Assembly: GCA_030998225.1 (NCBI GenBank)
Contig: JAPYXD010000715.1
Location: 3,534,001-3,598,000, forward strand
Reading direction: 5' to 3'
DNA length: 64,000 nucleotides
Origin: Diplolepis rosae
Taxonomy: Eukaryota > Arthropoda > Insecta > Hymenoptera > Diplolepididae
Shown here: one piece after another, positions 46,083 to 57,070 of the stretch
How the letters are laid out: each line of letters starts with the position of its first letter
Numbering within the stretch: position 1 is the stretch's first letter
Made by a program: the position numbers and the translations under genes
The notes under the pieces: model-generated
What the model was told of the DNA's origin: nothing
Database searches by the model: none
What the model saw: the letters and a program-made list of their open reading frames with translations, nothing else

Positions 46083-47305
46083 CTTGGTGGCGCCTTACAA
46101 CTCCTGGCCAAGTGTCCCGTGGCGCCGCATCTCCAACAGACGTTTTTTCTGTCGGGGTTGCTGCAGCCCCGGCACCCGTGGCCGTACCCAAGGCACCTGA
46201 AGCAGCGGGCGACTTCCACGTGCCCGCGAACGCGGCACGCGACCCACCCGATCCTCAGTTTACCTAGTTGAAGCAGAAACGCGGCGTCTGCCTCAGCCAG
46301 GCGGCTCACTGCAGTCTTCACCCCACCAAAGCGGGTAAAGAGCCTGCAGGACCCCTCAAAAGCCGGTCTGCCCAGTGCCAAGCACAGGGCAGACACAACC
46401 TCCTCTTTTTCAACGGTCTCGTCGAGGTCCCTAATTTCGAGGGACCTCGTCGAGACCAGGGCTGAAATTTGCGCCCTTTCCCCGACCGCCAGGTCGAGCT
46501 CCTTTCGGAAGGCCGAAACGTCTCCCCCCTTTTTGAGGACCAGAAGGACTTCTTCCTTCCTGGTCCTCCGGATAGACAGGACCTCAAGTCCTGCCTTCCG
46601 GGGGTCGACCTTCGCCTTCATTTTCTTCAAGATGTCGGCGTAGGACTGTCCGTCCTTCGCCGACACCTTGATGGCGTCGCCCGACCTGGCGGGCGAGGAG
46701 CGCTTCGGGGTACCCTTGTCGTTTGTATCCTGTGCTTCTTGCACAGGGTCCTTCGACCTTCTCTCCGTTACCATTTTTTTCTTTTTCTTTTTTTTCTTTT
46801 TGGCGACCACTTGCCAGTCCCCATCTTTAATTGGGGCCTGGCTCTTGGCCACCTGTGCATACGACGGTGACGGGCCGCCCTTCCCCCTCTTAGGAGGTCT
46901 TTCCTGAGGGGGGGAGGGAGCTGCCCTTTTCTCACCTTTTGTCTGCGTTTGTGGGGTGTCTCCCAGAGACGCAGAGCGCGGTCCCCGGAAGATACCCATT
47001 TTTTTCGAGGCGGGGTGGGTCTCCAGCCTCTTCTGGAGTTCCACCCCGCTTTCAAGTAGGCACCTGTGTGTGTTGAGCATACCGCCCAACACCTCAGCTG
47101 CCTCGTTGACCGAGTCTTTCACAAAGCCAGGGTTATTCCTGAGCATACCCTTTTGTATTACGCTCAGGGCCCTGGCTAACTTTTCCATTTTCTCGTTTTG
47201 CTCCTTCAGGAGCTGAAGGACGTCCTTCCATCCCTCAGCTCCTGATGAAGCACCTAAGTCCACTTTCCCCACAGTTTTTTTTTCGAATTCATAAATCAAT
47301 TTCAC
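45974..47305 (-). CDS. R1-like LINE ORF1 protein (gag-like)
   Basis: 443 residues, uninterrupted. A Leu/Glu/Lys coiled-coil-like N-terminus (QLLKEQNEKMEKLARAL) is followed by a Pro/Lys-rich linker with a run of nine Lys near residue 175, encoded by A-tracts. Then comes a central RNA-binding-like domain and three CCHC-type knuckles near the end (CFRCLGYGHGCRGC, CWRCGATGHLARSC, CLTC...H). It binds element RNA. The start is the first ATG of the long frame after the leader. Its last 109 bases overlap ORF2 in another frame. Confidence 0.9.
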   Translation of the reverse strand: MKLIYEFEKKTVGKVDLGASSGAEGWKDVLQLLKEQNEKMEKLARALSVIQKGMLRNNPGFVKDSVNEAAEVLGGMLNTHRCLLESGVELQKRLETHPASKKMGIFRGPRSASLGDTPQTQTKGEKRAAPSPPQERPPKRGKGGPSPSYAQVAKSQAPIKDGDWQVVAKKKKKKKKKMVTERRSKDPVQEAQDTNDKGTPKRSSPARSGDAIKVSAKDGQSYADILKKMKAKVDPRKAGLEVLSIRRTRKEEVLLVLKKGGDVSAFRKELDLAVGERAQISALVSTRSLEIRDLDETVEKEEVVSALCLALGRPAFEGSCRLFTRFGGVKTAVSRLAEADAAFLLQLGKLRIGWVACRVRGHVEVARCFRCLGYGHGCRGCSNPDRKNVCWRCGATGHLARSCKAPPRCLTCIDRGDKDVAHVSGSGSCPVFREELRRLRGRN

Positions 47306-48130
47306 CAGCGCATCGTGCGTAGAGGAGCGGGTCGGAAAAGTTGGGAACGGGTGTACCCTCGGACCGAAGTCCTACCCCAGTTCCCTAAGGCCCAACCTCC
47401 GCTTAGCCGGTCCCGGAATGCGCGGACAGACCGGACTCGCTCGAAGCAACACAGGCTCCGACACCTGTGTTCAATACGCACTACCTGATCAAGGTCCCGA
47501 AGGGGCTGGCTTCTGATCCCGCATGGCACCCCACCTTGGCAGAGCTAGGCTCACATCAACCTCGCCACCTCGTGGGTCGGGGAAGACATCACTCGGCGAC
47601 GAAGTACTCCCAGTGGGATGCAATACGGAAACGATCGTTTGGACTGTTCTTGGTCACAGACTGCGGAGGCTTTTGTAGTGTCCCCCAGGAGATTCCATAC
47701 ACCAATTCGCTCTTAGTCTCTTTCAAGAAGGAGACCGTCTATAGGTTCTCCTCTCACATTCGGAGAACACATATCACAGTCAAGCGGCGCTGTCATTCAA
47801 TCAGTTCACTCATTCCTCACAGACACTCGCAGACTCGTTCTCAGCGCCGCTGCCTGGGGCATACATCCTTCTTCATGCATGGGGATGGACGCGTTCATAG
47901 CGTCCCCCGCTTTCAACATGGGATAGACCCGTTTATAGGGCACCCTTCACGCAATGGGAAGATGCCCGTCTATAGAGCCCCCTGCATTTGTTCACCGATT
48001 CATCCGGAAACTAAAACCCCCATGACCGAAGGGCCGTCTGCTAAGCCTCCCCACCCGTCCTTTTTTGGCATAGCCAAGAGAAGGACTTCGTCAAGGTACC
48101 AGTCCGAGGGGAGGGGAAATACTGATACTT

Positions 48131-48854
48131 GTAATAGGAATAATTTTGCGTTTTGGTAACTGAAGTTCAATGCACTTACATGCACCTGAACATTCATCCA
48201 CATGCAACTGAAACTCAGTTACAGTTACGCAATTTTATGATAATTTTATAAAAATTGTGTTACAGTTTGGTAGTTTTTAAGATACATTTTTTGAAAATTC
48301 AGTTGAGCTTCATAATATTAATCGTAAAGTCTAATTTCGTATGCAAATTTAAATGTAATTTTAGTTTTTTTGAATATTGAAACCTTTTATTCACTGTTTT
48401 ATAATGAAATTTATATTTATTTAAATTTATATATTTATATATTAATTTATTTATTTGAATGAAATTTTTTTTCAATGTTGCCTTATACCAGAGAAGAAAC
48501 TCTACTGTATAATTTCGAGTGTATAATTAGATATAATTTATGTATTACTTGAGTACTTTAGTATTTTATTTTTTAAACTCCAATATCATATTTTATCATT
48601 CCTTAATATGTAATATTCTCTACATAGTTTTCTAATTGAACTATTTGATTTGCATAGCTGAAAAATATTGAAATTGATATTTTGTTTTGATACTTTGAAA
48701 ATTTCTTGAATTTAAATTTCAATAGAAAATAATTTTTTGAGTTTTTAAATCAACCTAAGATTCAAAATAAAATGTTTAGATATTCATTTTAAGTGAATGT
48801 TTTTGGAAATATCAAAGAAATAAAGGTAATATCTTAAATGATATATTTAGTGAT
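48131..48854. other. Gap without recognisable gene
   Basis: Very AT-rich. The plus-strand sequence just right of the LINE is the continuation of its target site. No gene or repeat is supported. Confidence 0.4.
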
Positions 48855-49280
48855 TTTAAATTTGTCGTCTGCTTCGCGCCACTTTGGCACGAAGTAGACA
48901 GAAACATAATTTTCGATCTTGGCTCAAAAGACGAGAGCGTGAAATCGAAGCGAGGAAGTGGGGACACACCGACACAGCGCGCTTGATTGTGTGTGCTCCC
49001 ACATGGGAGCGTGGTGGGGGCCGCCAGCTTCCACGATCTGGGATCACTGCTTGTCGTAGGAACCAGCCCCCTGCATCACTGAGTTGATAATGACATGAAT
49101 TGTGACTGGCTGCCATGGTGGCGCTGACTGTTCATTGGGCCGACTTACACGAAAATCACATTATAAAATGTAGTTTTTTAAGCTTTTCCCTGAAAATTTT
49201 CAAATTTTCGAGTTCTTGAACGGTACTGAGATGAAGTTCGCGAGTCTAGAAACAAATGTCCAAATAAATTGGTGCAAAAA
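48855..49280 (+). repeat. Upstream segment of THAP copy 1 (duplicated at 50.7 kb)
   Basis: A GC-richer island with GTCTGCTTCGCGCC (48867) and an adjacent mirrored GGCACGAAGTAGAC. It is followed by CCAGCCCCCTG, a CATGGTGGCGCTGACTGTTCA block (49114-49135) and GGGCCGACTTA. The same blocks in the same order lie at 50740-50905. It may be the promoter and leader of the THAP exon. A relative of the first part (CATCTGCTTCGCGCC) is at about 57699. Confidence 0.6.
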
Positions 49281-49517
49281 ATGGTGAAATGTGTTTATTT
49301 TGGGTGTAAATTTGGGTATAAGTCTTGCTCCGATAAAGTTCGTTTTTTCATTGTACCAAAGGATGAAAATGTAATAAAAGTATGGCAAATTGCTATTCTT
49401 CGGGATGATATGAAATTAAAAGAAGGTCATGCGATTTGCGAAAAGCATTTTGACCCAGAAGATATTCTTCAAGAGAGGTTAACCTATGCGCCGGTTGGAG
49501 TAAAAGTTTTGGGAAGA
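49281..49517 (+). CDS. THAP-domain first exon (copy 1)
   Basis: The frame from ATG at 49281 encodes a C2CH THAP zinc finger: CVYFGC at residues 4-9, the conserved Trp in KVWQIAI, AICEKHF and FDPEDI. THAP domains bind DNA; they occur in P-element transposases and in host proteins derived from them. The exon ends at a consensus donor (GTAAGT, 49518). No partner exon is recognisable in the next kilobases, so this is a fragment or its remaining exons are too diverged. An in-frame upstream TTG is not a likely start. Confidence 0.7.
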
Positions 49518-50699
49518 GTAAGTACGTCGAACATATTGTTTATTTTCTTAATTGGTTCAAAATAAAACATTTTATTTGATAGAAATATTAATAATTAACT
49601 ACATAATATAATAAAGATTAATGTCTCAATATTAATTAATTGTATCTACCTGTGCAATGAATTTCTTTTGCACCGCAATAAATGTCTCTCAAATACTTAT
49701 CACAAATAAATTCAGTTGCAAACATTTTGTCTGATAGAAGTTAAAAAACAGATAAATGAAAGTGACTGAAATAAAAAGGAGATGAGAAAGAATATTTTTT
49801 AAAATTTTGAATTGAAGTTGATGTGAGCTTGTTGAAATTGGATTGTCTTGAAGTGAAAAAAAATTTCTGATTTCTAAAGATTTTGTTATTAAAATAAAGT
49901 TTTGGACTTTAAAAAAGAATATAAGTTCAGATTTTTTGTTAATTTAGATTCCTTACTTTTTAATGCTTATAGCTTTATCGAATTACATAGAATTCCTAAA
50001 GTAATAGAAATTAGAAACTTAAATTCATAATTTTACGAAAAATGAATTTCAAAATAAAATAATACAACGCAGATAAATAAAAAAGAAGTAAATTAAAAAA
50101 TTGATCAAATATGTTATATATACATAAATAGAAAAATAAGTAAAGAATATTGGTAGATAAAGAAATTTTTTCAGAGCACTTATGAGAGTCCAAAACTATT
50201 TCATTGCTTTGAACTATAATATATTATAATAATATAATCTTAATATATTTTATTAATTAATAATTTATTTCATAGTAAAATATTAGGAAAATTATTAGTT
50301 TAAATTCCCAACAGTATTTTTGAAATCTTTATATTTTAAAAAAAGTTTGATTTAATTACAGTAGTAATATATAGTGTATATACCATATTGTATTTATTGT
50401 AATATGTTATATAATATGACAAATAATCAAATTTTATAATAACGGCATTAATTATTATTATTGATATTTAAATTTAACGCAAAACAATTATAAAGTACAG
50501 AACATGACCCAAATAATGCAATTCCCGCCAGAATTTGGAAATTACATTTTTGCCTAAAGTGAATGTCTTAACCTTTTCGAAGAGAATAAATTTTTGTAAA
50601 AAATATGAAGATCTTATTAGACTATTATCATGTATAAGAAAATGCGATAAAATAGTTTTTATTAGGAGAAAATTAAATTTTTATGCTTTTTCCCATGCA
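49518..50699. other. AT-rich gap, no gene
   Basis: Probable intron or non-coding remainder after the THAP exon. No transposase core, RNA gene or inverted repeat was recognised. Confidence 0.4.
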
Positions 50700-51085
50700 T
50701 TTTTTTGAATCTAGGGCCTATGAACGGTCAGCGTCGCTACCGGCGGCAGTCAACTTTCACGTAATTTTGTTCTTATGCATTTGTGGCAAGATTCAGGGGG
50801 CTGGTTCAGGAACGACCAGCCCCCGGAATCTCTGGAGTTGAAAATGTCACAGATGTTGACCGTTGGCCACCGTGGCGCTGGCTGTTCATGAGGCCGACCT
50901 TATACAGATTAGCATTATAGAACATTGAAATTTAACGTTTTTTGTGAAAAATTGGTGTCTGAAGTGCTTTTGTGTGCTTTTTAGGTAAATTGGAATGGTT
51001 TTAACAGTCGGTGATATAAAAATTTAAGTGAAAATGCGGAAATTTGTTGCTGTAGGTTGCAAAACAGGCTACACGTAATGCTCTG
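50700..51085 (+). pseudogene. THAP segment copy 2, decayed
   Basis: The leader blocks of copy 1 recur (AGGGGGCTGGTTC and CCAGCCCCC near 50795-50825; CCGTGGCGCTGGCTGTTCA near 50869-50887). An ATG at about 51034 opens MRKFVAVGCKTGYT, then a stop, then CSE. This parallels copy 1 (MVKCVYFGCKFGYKSCSD). The first Cys is replaced and the frame then dissolves into GATTGATT-rich sequence. It is a paralogous relic. Confidence 0.6.
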
Positions 51086-51409
51086 AAAAAAAAAGAATTG
51101 ATTCTGAAATTATTGATTCAATTTGATCGATTAATCGGTTAAAAAGATGATTTTTGAATCGATCTTCAAAAATCGATACCTTTTTCTGAAAATGATAAAT
51201 TTCTGTAAAATAACCTTTTTTAAAAATGTTTTATAACAATTGGAGATATAATTGTCACTTGCATATTTTGTGAATTTAAATTATCAAAATAAAAAAGTGT
51301 TTATATCAATAAAAAAGGAAATTAGGCTTAAAAAACACACTATATTTGCGAATCAGGAACGTTTTTTATTTTTTAAAATTGCACAATTTCTAAAGCAATG
51401 CGTATTATT

Positions 51410-51675
51410 AGTGATAAAGTTTCTGACATAAATATGAAGTATTACTATAAAGTTTATAATATTAATATACTTTGAACTTTGCATATCAATTAAAGTATTA
51501 TTTATGATAAAATTTCTGGCATAAATATGAAGTATTACTATAAAGTTTATAATATTAATATACTTTGAACTTTGCATATCACTCAAAGTATTATTTTTGA
51601 TAAAATTTCTGGCATAAATATGAAGTATTATTATAAAGTTTATAATATTAATATACTTTGTATATCACATTAAGG
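51410..51675. repeat. 93-bp tandem repeat, about 2.7 copies
   Basis: AATATGAAGTATTACTATAAAG begins at 51431, 51524 and 51617, exactly 93 bases apart. AT-rich. 93 is divisible by three, so minus-strand ORFs with repeated peptides run through it; they are artefacts. Confidence 0.9.
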
Positions 51676-52680
51676 ATATTCTCGTGGTCGACCCCTTGAT
51701 CTCACTTTTAAACTAAAAAACAGTTCATAGAAATAGGAAACAGGAAAAAAAGAAAGGAGAATCGTTCGTAAAAATCGAAAAAAATATCAATCCAACCGAT
51801 TAATCGAGTAAAAAAGATCGATCTCCGTAGAATCGAATCGAGATCGCCCATCCCTAATTATAGATAAAATACACATAATAAATTATCGCATATGAGATCT
51901 AAATATCCGTTATACTATTATGAAATATAGTATATTATGTTGATTATTATTTATTACAAACATCTTTGTTCTTAGTGTTTTCAAATACTTATAAAGGAAT
52001 TTTATAAATTCTTTATATTTGTTACTTTTTCAAATGTAAGTTCATTCCTTATGTGACAGTTTTGTTCATAAAAATGTAATTTTTTCAATTACTGAGAAGT
52101 TTTAAAATATAAAATACAAAATGTCCTATAATAAAATCTAATTTTTCTAACAAAATCAAGATGATATAATTAATACCCGTATTATAATTCAATTTGATGG
52201 AATTTCAATAGCCAATTTTTCTATTACAATATGTAAGACTGATATAATATCAGTAATATTGATAATATAAATAAATATTGTATTTTTATTTAATAATCAC
52301 AATGTAAATATTAATGTTAAAACGAAGATAACAGAACTTAGATTTCAATTTCCAGCCAGATTTACGAAGACAATTTTCGCCCAAATTTTAAGCATATTAT
52401 TATTAAATAAAATAAATAAATATTATTATTATATATTAAAAATCACCAGAGTATCACAAACAAGAAGTTTTAAATTTCAAACAGAAGTAGTGACTAATTC
52501 AACACCTTAATTTTCAAACTACATGCAAAAGTAATAAATAAACAATTCTTAAAATAAAATAATGAGAATTTAACTATTAGAAATTATTGATTGAATAATA
52601 TCACTACAGCGTTAATAAATACTAATTCGCAGCTGTGTTGCATTGACCTAGTGTATTTCCGCCATACTGAATTATGGAAT
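51676..52680. other. AT-rich gap, no gene
   Basis: Contains CCGATTAATCGAGTAAAAAAGATCG-type short inverted matches to 51117-51180, possibly the other end of a small element. Nothing else is supported. Confidence 0.35.
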
Positions 52681-52719
52681 CAACCTAAGTAAAGATGGCG
52701 GCTCAGCCTTCGTTGAAGC

Positions 52720-53584
52720 CACGAAGGAATAATAAGGAGACCTATCTCCATGTAAGCGATTTGGCAGGAGCAACGGCACGGTAAGTATCCGGCTTGTAAG
52801 TTGGAAGTAGTGGAAAGGAGTGCGCAAGTGCGCAGTTGTCTTCTTCTTACTCACGAAAAAATGTGCAAGTGAGATGAATTTGTCAAATTGTCAAATTGAT
52901 CTAAGCCAGAGTGGTTATGTTGATTGATTTTTTGATCATTTGCAAGCGGCAGATATTTGTTCAATTTCAATTTAGTTAAAAAAAAAGAAAATATTATCTC
53001 AGGACTCCTATAAAGCTAAAGGAGTGCATTATAAAAGTGGTAAGTATATAGGGATCGTTCATGAACTACGTAGCATGTTTTTCTGTTGCTTAATAAAAGA
53101 CGAGAATACATTTGCTACTAAGTTACAAAGGACACAACGATATAAATAAAAGAAAAATGTGCTACGTAGTTTATGAACGATCCCTATCGAATATAAGATT
53201 ATAAATCTTGAAATTGAAATTATGGTATTTGTTATTACTTCGTAAATCGTGTGTTCAATAATGTTGAATAGTATTTTCTTTTAAAGGTGAGGGAATTTAA
53301 TCCGAGGAATTTTCAAGATTTTGAAGATCGCATGTAATATAATAAATTTTTTTCTTAGCAATGTCGTGTCGCGTACCGGGTTGCATAACCTCTCTGGCTT
53401 AGAACAATTTGACAAGTTCGTCTCACTCGCACATTTTCCCGTAAGTAAGAAGAGGACAACTGCGCACTTGCGCACTCCTTTCCACTACTTCCAACCTACA
53501 AGTCGGGCACTTACCGTGCCGTTACTCCTGCCAGATTTGGAAAAGTTTCCCGTGGCAGTTTGGTCTCCTTATTATTCCTTCGTG
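52720..53584. mobile_element. 865-bp fold-back element with 8-bp target duplication
   Basis: The ends CACGAAGGAATAATAAGGAG and its reverse complement are flanked by perfect GTTGAAGC repeats (52712-52719 and 53585-53592). The arms are about 200 bp and share CAACGGCACGGTAAG, GGAAGTAGTGGAAAGGAGTG and TCTAAGCCAGAG with modest divergence. An 8-bp duplication fits hAT or P-type insertion. A long plus-strand ORF crossing its right arm is not a gene. Confidence 0.85.
53050..53185. mobile_element. 136-bp MITE (AGGGATCGTTCAT ends)
   Basis: AGGGATCGTTCATGAACTAC is mirrored by GTAGTTTATGAACGATCCCT. The arms of about 35 bp include CTACGTAGCA. It lies in the loop of the 865-bp fold-back. Similar short elements with GGGATCGTTCAT ends are common in insect genomes, from general knowledge. 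Confidence 0.8.
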
Positions 53585-54109
53585 GTTGAAGCACACCACT
53601 TTGCATTGATTGTGCATCCAGTGTGTTATAGAGATCAGTGGGCGCGCTGCTTTTGTTCCTTCCTTGTCGTTCTTGCGTGCGAGAACCACACCTCCAACTT
53701 CTCCTTATTCTCCTCGCTTTCTCCATGCAATGCTATTTTTAGATTCCACGCTGTCTGTTGTATAGTCGAAATTGAGAATTGTATTTTTCTCGACTCCGTG
53801 CAAAAAAGGCAGGAAGCAAACAACAATTTCGAATTTACGAAATATGTAGTTGAAGAAATAATACTTCTTTTTTCAATATTTTTGAAAAAATCTACTTGAT
53901 TTAAATATCTGAAAAATCATACGGAATTGCATAAGGATTTTAACACTCAAAAAATAAACGTTCAGTAAAATTTTATACCAATCAATATTTAGAACTTTAA
54001 CCAATATAAAAATTGAAAAGAATTTTAGGTTTTCAAATTAAATCTTAAATCATGAATTTCGAATTTCCATACATCTTAACCATACATATAAATAAATTTT
54101 AATCGGAAA

Positions 54110-57070
54110 ATTACTTTCTATTAAGAAGAAGGTCTTAATAGAAAATTTCTATTCAAGATTAAAATTGATATACTCAATTTTATGTTAGAAATATTTTCAT
54201 CTTACGTTTTTTCAACGAGAAATGATATACTCTACGTAATGGATACAATTTCTAATAGAAGTACAATACATAAATTACGAAGGTGAAAAATGGGTTCATT
54301 GATATCTTCAGATGACCATGTAAGTATTCACTGACTTGGAATTTTACATGAAAATTTTTGTTTCAAGTGATTAAAACTTATTACATTTTCACAAGATCTT
54401 ATGATCGAGTGCAATTTCTAAATGAAATATTTTGTAATTCCTAATTTTTCTGTTCTTAAGATATCCTAGGAAGATGAAATTCAAGGTCAATAAATGCTCA
54501 AAGTTTTATATGAATACATTAATTACTAAATTTGGAAGTTTTATATTCTTTCACAAAATACTTAAGCTCTGTAGAGCATTTTTATATTTTAAATTCAAAA
54601 TGTATGCTTAGGCTAAAAAAGGAATATAAAAATAATTTTAGTATAGAATTGAATATATCGATTTTGATCTTGAAAAATACTTGCCCAAATTAAACTGTTG
54701 GAAGATCGTGTAAAATTAATGGGAGATTTTAAAACTCGAAATATAATTTACTAGTAAAATTAATGAATGTGATTTGAAAACTAATCACAAAATATTTCAA
54801 TGAAATTCAAAGTCATTAAATGCTTGAAGTCTTATTTCATGTTTCTCAGGTCTAAAATGAAAATATTTTTTACCCGATTTGAATTTAAATTTAATCTTAA
54901 TTTCATATTGCTTAAGCAGAGATTTTTATTTCAAAAATTGAATGCTGTACAAAAAAGAGAATTTTTCAAAATGAAGTAGATGACTTAACAACTACAAAAT
55001 TTTTCAATTAATATATTGACGCAAAATTTAAAACATTTCTTGACTTTTGATTTTACTAGTAAATTATATTTCGAGTTTTTAAATCTCCTATTAATTTTAC
55101 AAGATTTTCCAACAGTTTAATTTAGGCAAGTATTTTTCAACTTTAAAATCGATATATTCAATTCTATACTAAAATTATTTTTCTTGATCTAGCCGAAAGT
55201 ACGGTCCTCCCGGCCGCATTTCTCTCCAGAAAGAACGACTTTTGTGGCCGTTTGTTGTTTTCTTCGGCTCAGTAGTGTCGCTAAATTCATCGTATAATTC
55301 GTTTGTTTAATTTAATTTAATGTGACTTGATGCAATTGCACGAAAAAGTAACTGTTAAAAAGAAAAACAAAAAATTTATGTACACGGTTTATTTTATATT
55401 AATAATTATATTAATAAAAGTAATAATAATTATTGTAATAATATAAGTATTACTGGATGTGTGATGTTAAAGTTACTGTTGATCAATGTTAATATTGTTA
55501 TCAAAGAATAAATTTTCTCTGGTATTTGTTAATTTAAAAAAATTTTTTTATTAAAAATTTTTTTTTGCAGTTATTGTATGATAGAATTTTATTTTAAAGT
55601 TTCTAATGCCCGCCCCGACCAGCAAAAACCTCTGCTTCGCCTCGGTTTTGGTCGCACTTTCGGCTGGAGATCAAGAAAAATAGTATACAACCCACGGCCA
55701 GAATGTTTGATGGCCTAGGATCGTAATATACTATTTATCTTACTTTTTTTTAGCCTAACCCACGTAACACAAGATCATCTATTAAGCGTCTAAAACAGCT
55801 TTTTGGGAAAAATGGGAGAACTGTAGAAGAAGTACCGATTTTCCCCCGAAAGTGCTATTAGACGTCCAGTAGAGCTCAAATTGGCCGCTAATTCAACTAT
55901 TTTTGTCGTCTAGAGTGTCATCCGATGAGTTTTAGATTGTTTGAAGAGCTCTATTAGAGCTCGCGATAATCTATTCTACAAGACGTTACGAAAATTGTAT
56001 TTAAGACAACAATTAAAAATTCTGCTAGAACAGTTAAGTAAATATTTCCTAGAGCTCTAGGTTAAGAGCTTTAGAAGAGGTATGAAAAATTGTATTTTAG
56101 ATATTAAAAATGGGCTAAAAGTGATATTTTTACATTAGATTTTCTACAAATAAAAGCCGAAAAATGTAGCACAAATATTTATCTTGAGACCGATATCTAA
56201 AAAAACACTAAAAATATCCCTTTTAGCCCATTTTTAATATCAAAAATACAATTTTTTAAACCTCTTCTAGAGCTCTTAACCTAGATTAAAGAGGACTGTA
56301 ATACGTTTTTAAGAAGTTGTAACAGAGCACTTCAAACAATTTAAAACTCATCGAATGACACTCCTCTAAAAGACAACATAAAGACGTCTTGTAGATGCTT
56401 TTTTACGATCGTCTTCTAGACGACAAAAATAGTTGAATTAGCGGCCAATTTGAGCTCTACTAGACGCCTAGCAGCACTTTCGGCAGAAAATTAGAACGTC
56501 TTGTAGAGCTCCGCCGTTTTTCCCTAAAAGCTGTTTTAGACGTCTAATATATGATCCTGTGTTACTTGGGAAGCATACATTTTGAGTTTAAAATATAAAA
56601 ATGCTCTACAGAGGTTAAGTATTTTGTGAATGAATATAAAACTTGAAAATTTTGTAATTAATATATTCATATAAATCTTTGAGCATTTATTGACTTTGAA
56701 TTTCATCTTCCTACGATATCTGAAGAACAGACAAATTAGGAATTACAAAATATTTCATTTAAAAATTTCCCTCGTCCATAAGATCTTGTGAAAATGTAAC
56801 AAGTTTTGATCACTTGAAACAAAAATTTTCATGTAAAATTTCAAGTCAATAAACATACTTACATGGTCATCTGAAGATATCAATGAACACATTTTTTAGC
56901 TTTATAATTTATGTACTTCTATTAGAAATTTTTTCCTTTACGTAGAGTATTTCATTTTTCGTTAAAAAAATGTAAGATGAAAATATGTCTAACATAAAAT
57001 TGAGTATATCAATTTTAAACTTAAATAGAACTTTTCTATTGAGACATCCTTCTTAATAGAAAATAATTTT
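54110..57070. repeat. Mosaic palindrome (~500-bp outer arms, several inner arms)
   Basis: Outer arms 54110-54612 and about 56571-57070 are inverted copies (shared words: CATCTTACGTTTTTTC, CACAAGATCTTATG, AGAGCATTTTTATATTTTAAA, AAAATGTATGCTTAGGC). An inner pair is 54625-54760 and 55045-55180 (AAAACTCGAAATATAATTTAC). A third pair meets at 55165-55195 and 55652-55690 (TTCTTGATC, CCGAAAGT). A diverged direct copy of the right arm follows at 57120-57400. No coding potential. Confidence 0.75.
55759..56570. mobile_element. 812-bp fold-back element (CCCACGTAACACA ends)
   Basis: Ends CCCACGTAACACAAGATCAT and the mirrored ATGATCCTGTGTTACTTGGG. Arms about 350 bp, rich in AGACGTCT and AGAGCTCT words. 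The interrupted host sequence can be inferred from the opposite arm of the surrounding palindrome: AGCCTAAGCATAC is split with a 2-bp AA overlap. This dates the insertion after the palindrome formed. Confidence 0.8.

Larger units (their letters stand above)
42692..48114 (-). mobile_element. R1-like LINE, full length, GC-rich
   Basis: The element reads right to left. Its 3' tail is a run of 30 T on the plus strand (42692-42721). A 16-bp direct repeat GGAAATACTGATACTT flanks it (42678-42693 and 48115-48130). A ~800-bp 5' leader (47306-48114), ORF1 with zinc knuckles and an overlapping ORF2 with endonuclease and RT follow. It is far more GC-rich than everything around it, in line with its own codon preference. 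The target is not obviously rDNA, so this is a dispersed R1-group member. Damage is limited to one triplication and one stop in ORF2. Confidence 0.93.

Noticed and set aside
53321..53899. 192-codon plus-strand ORF
   Set aside because: It crosses the right arm and border of a fold-back element with an 8-bp target duplication; no domain and no conserved start.
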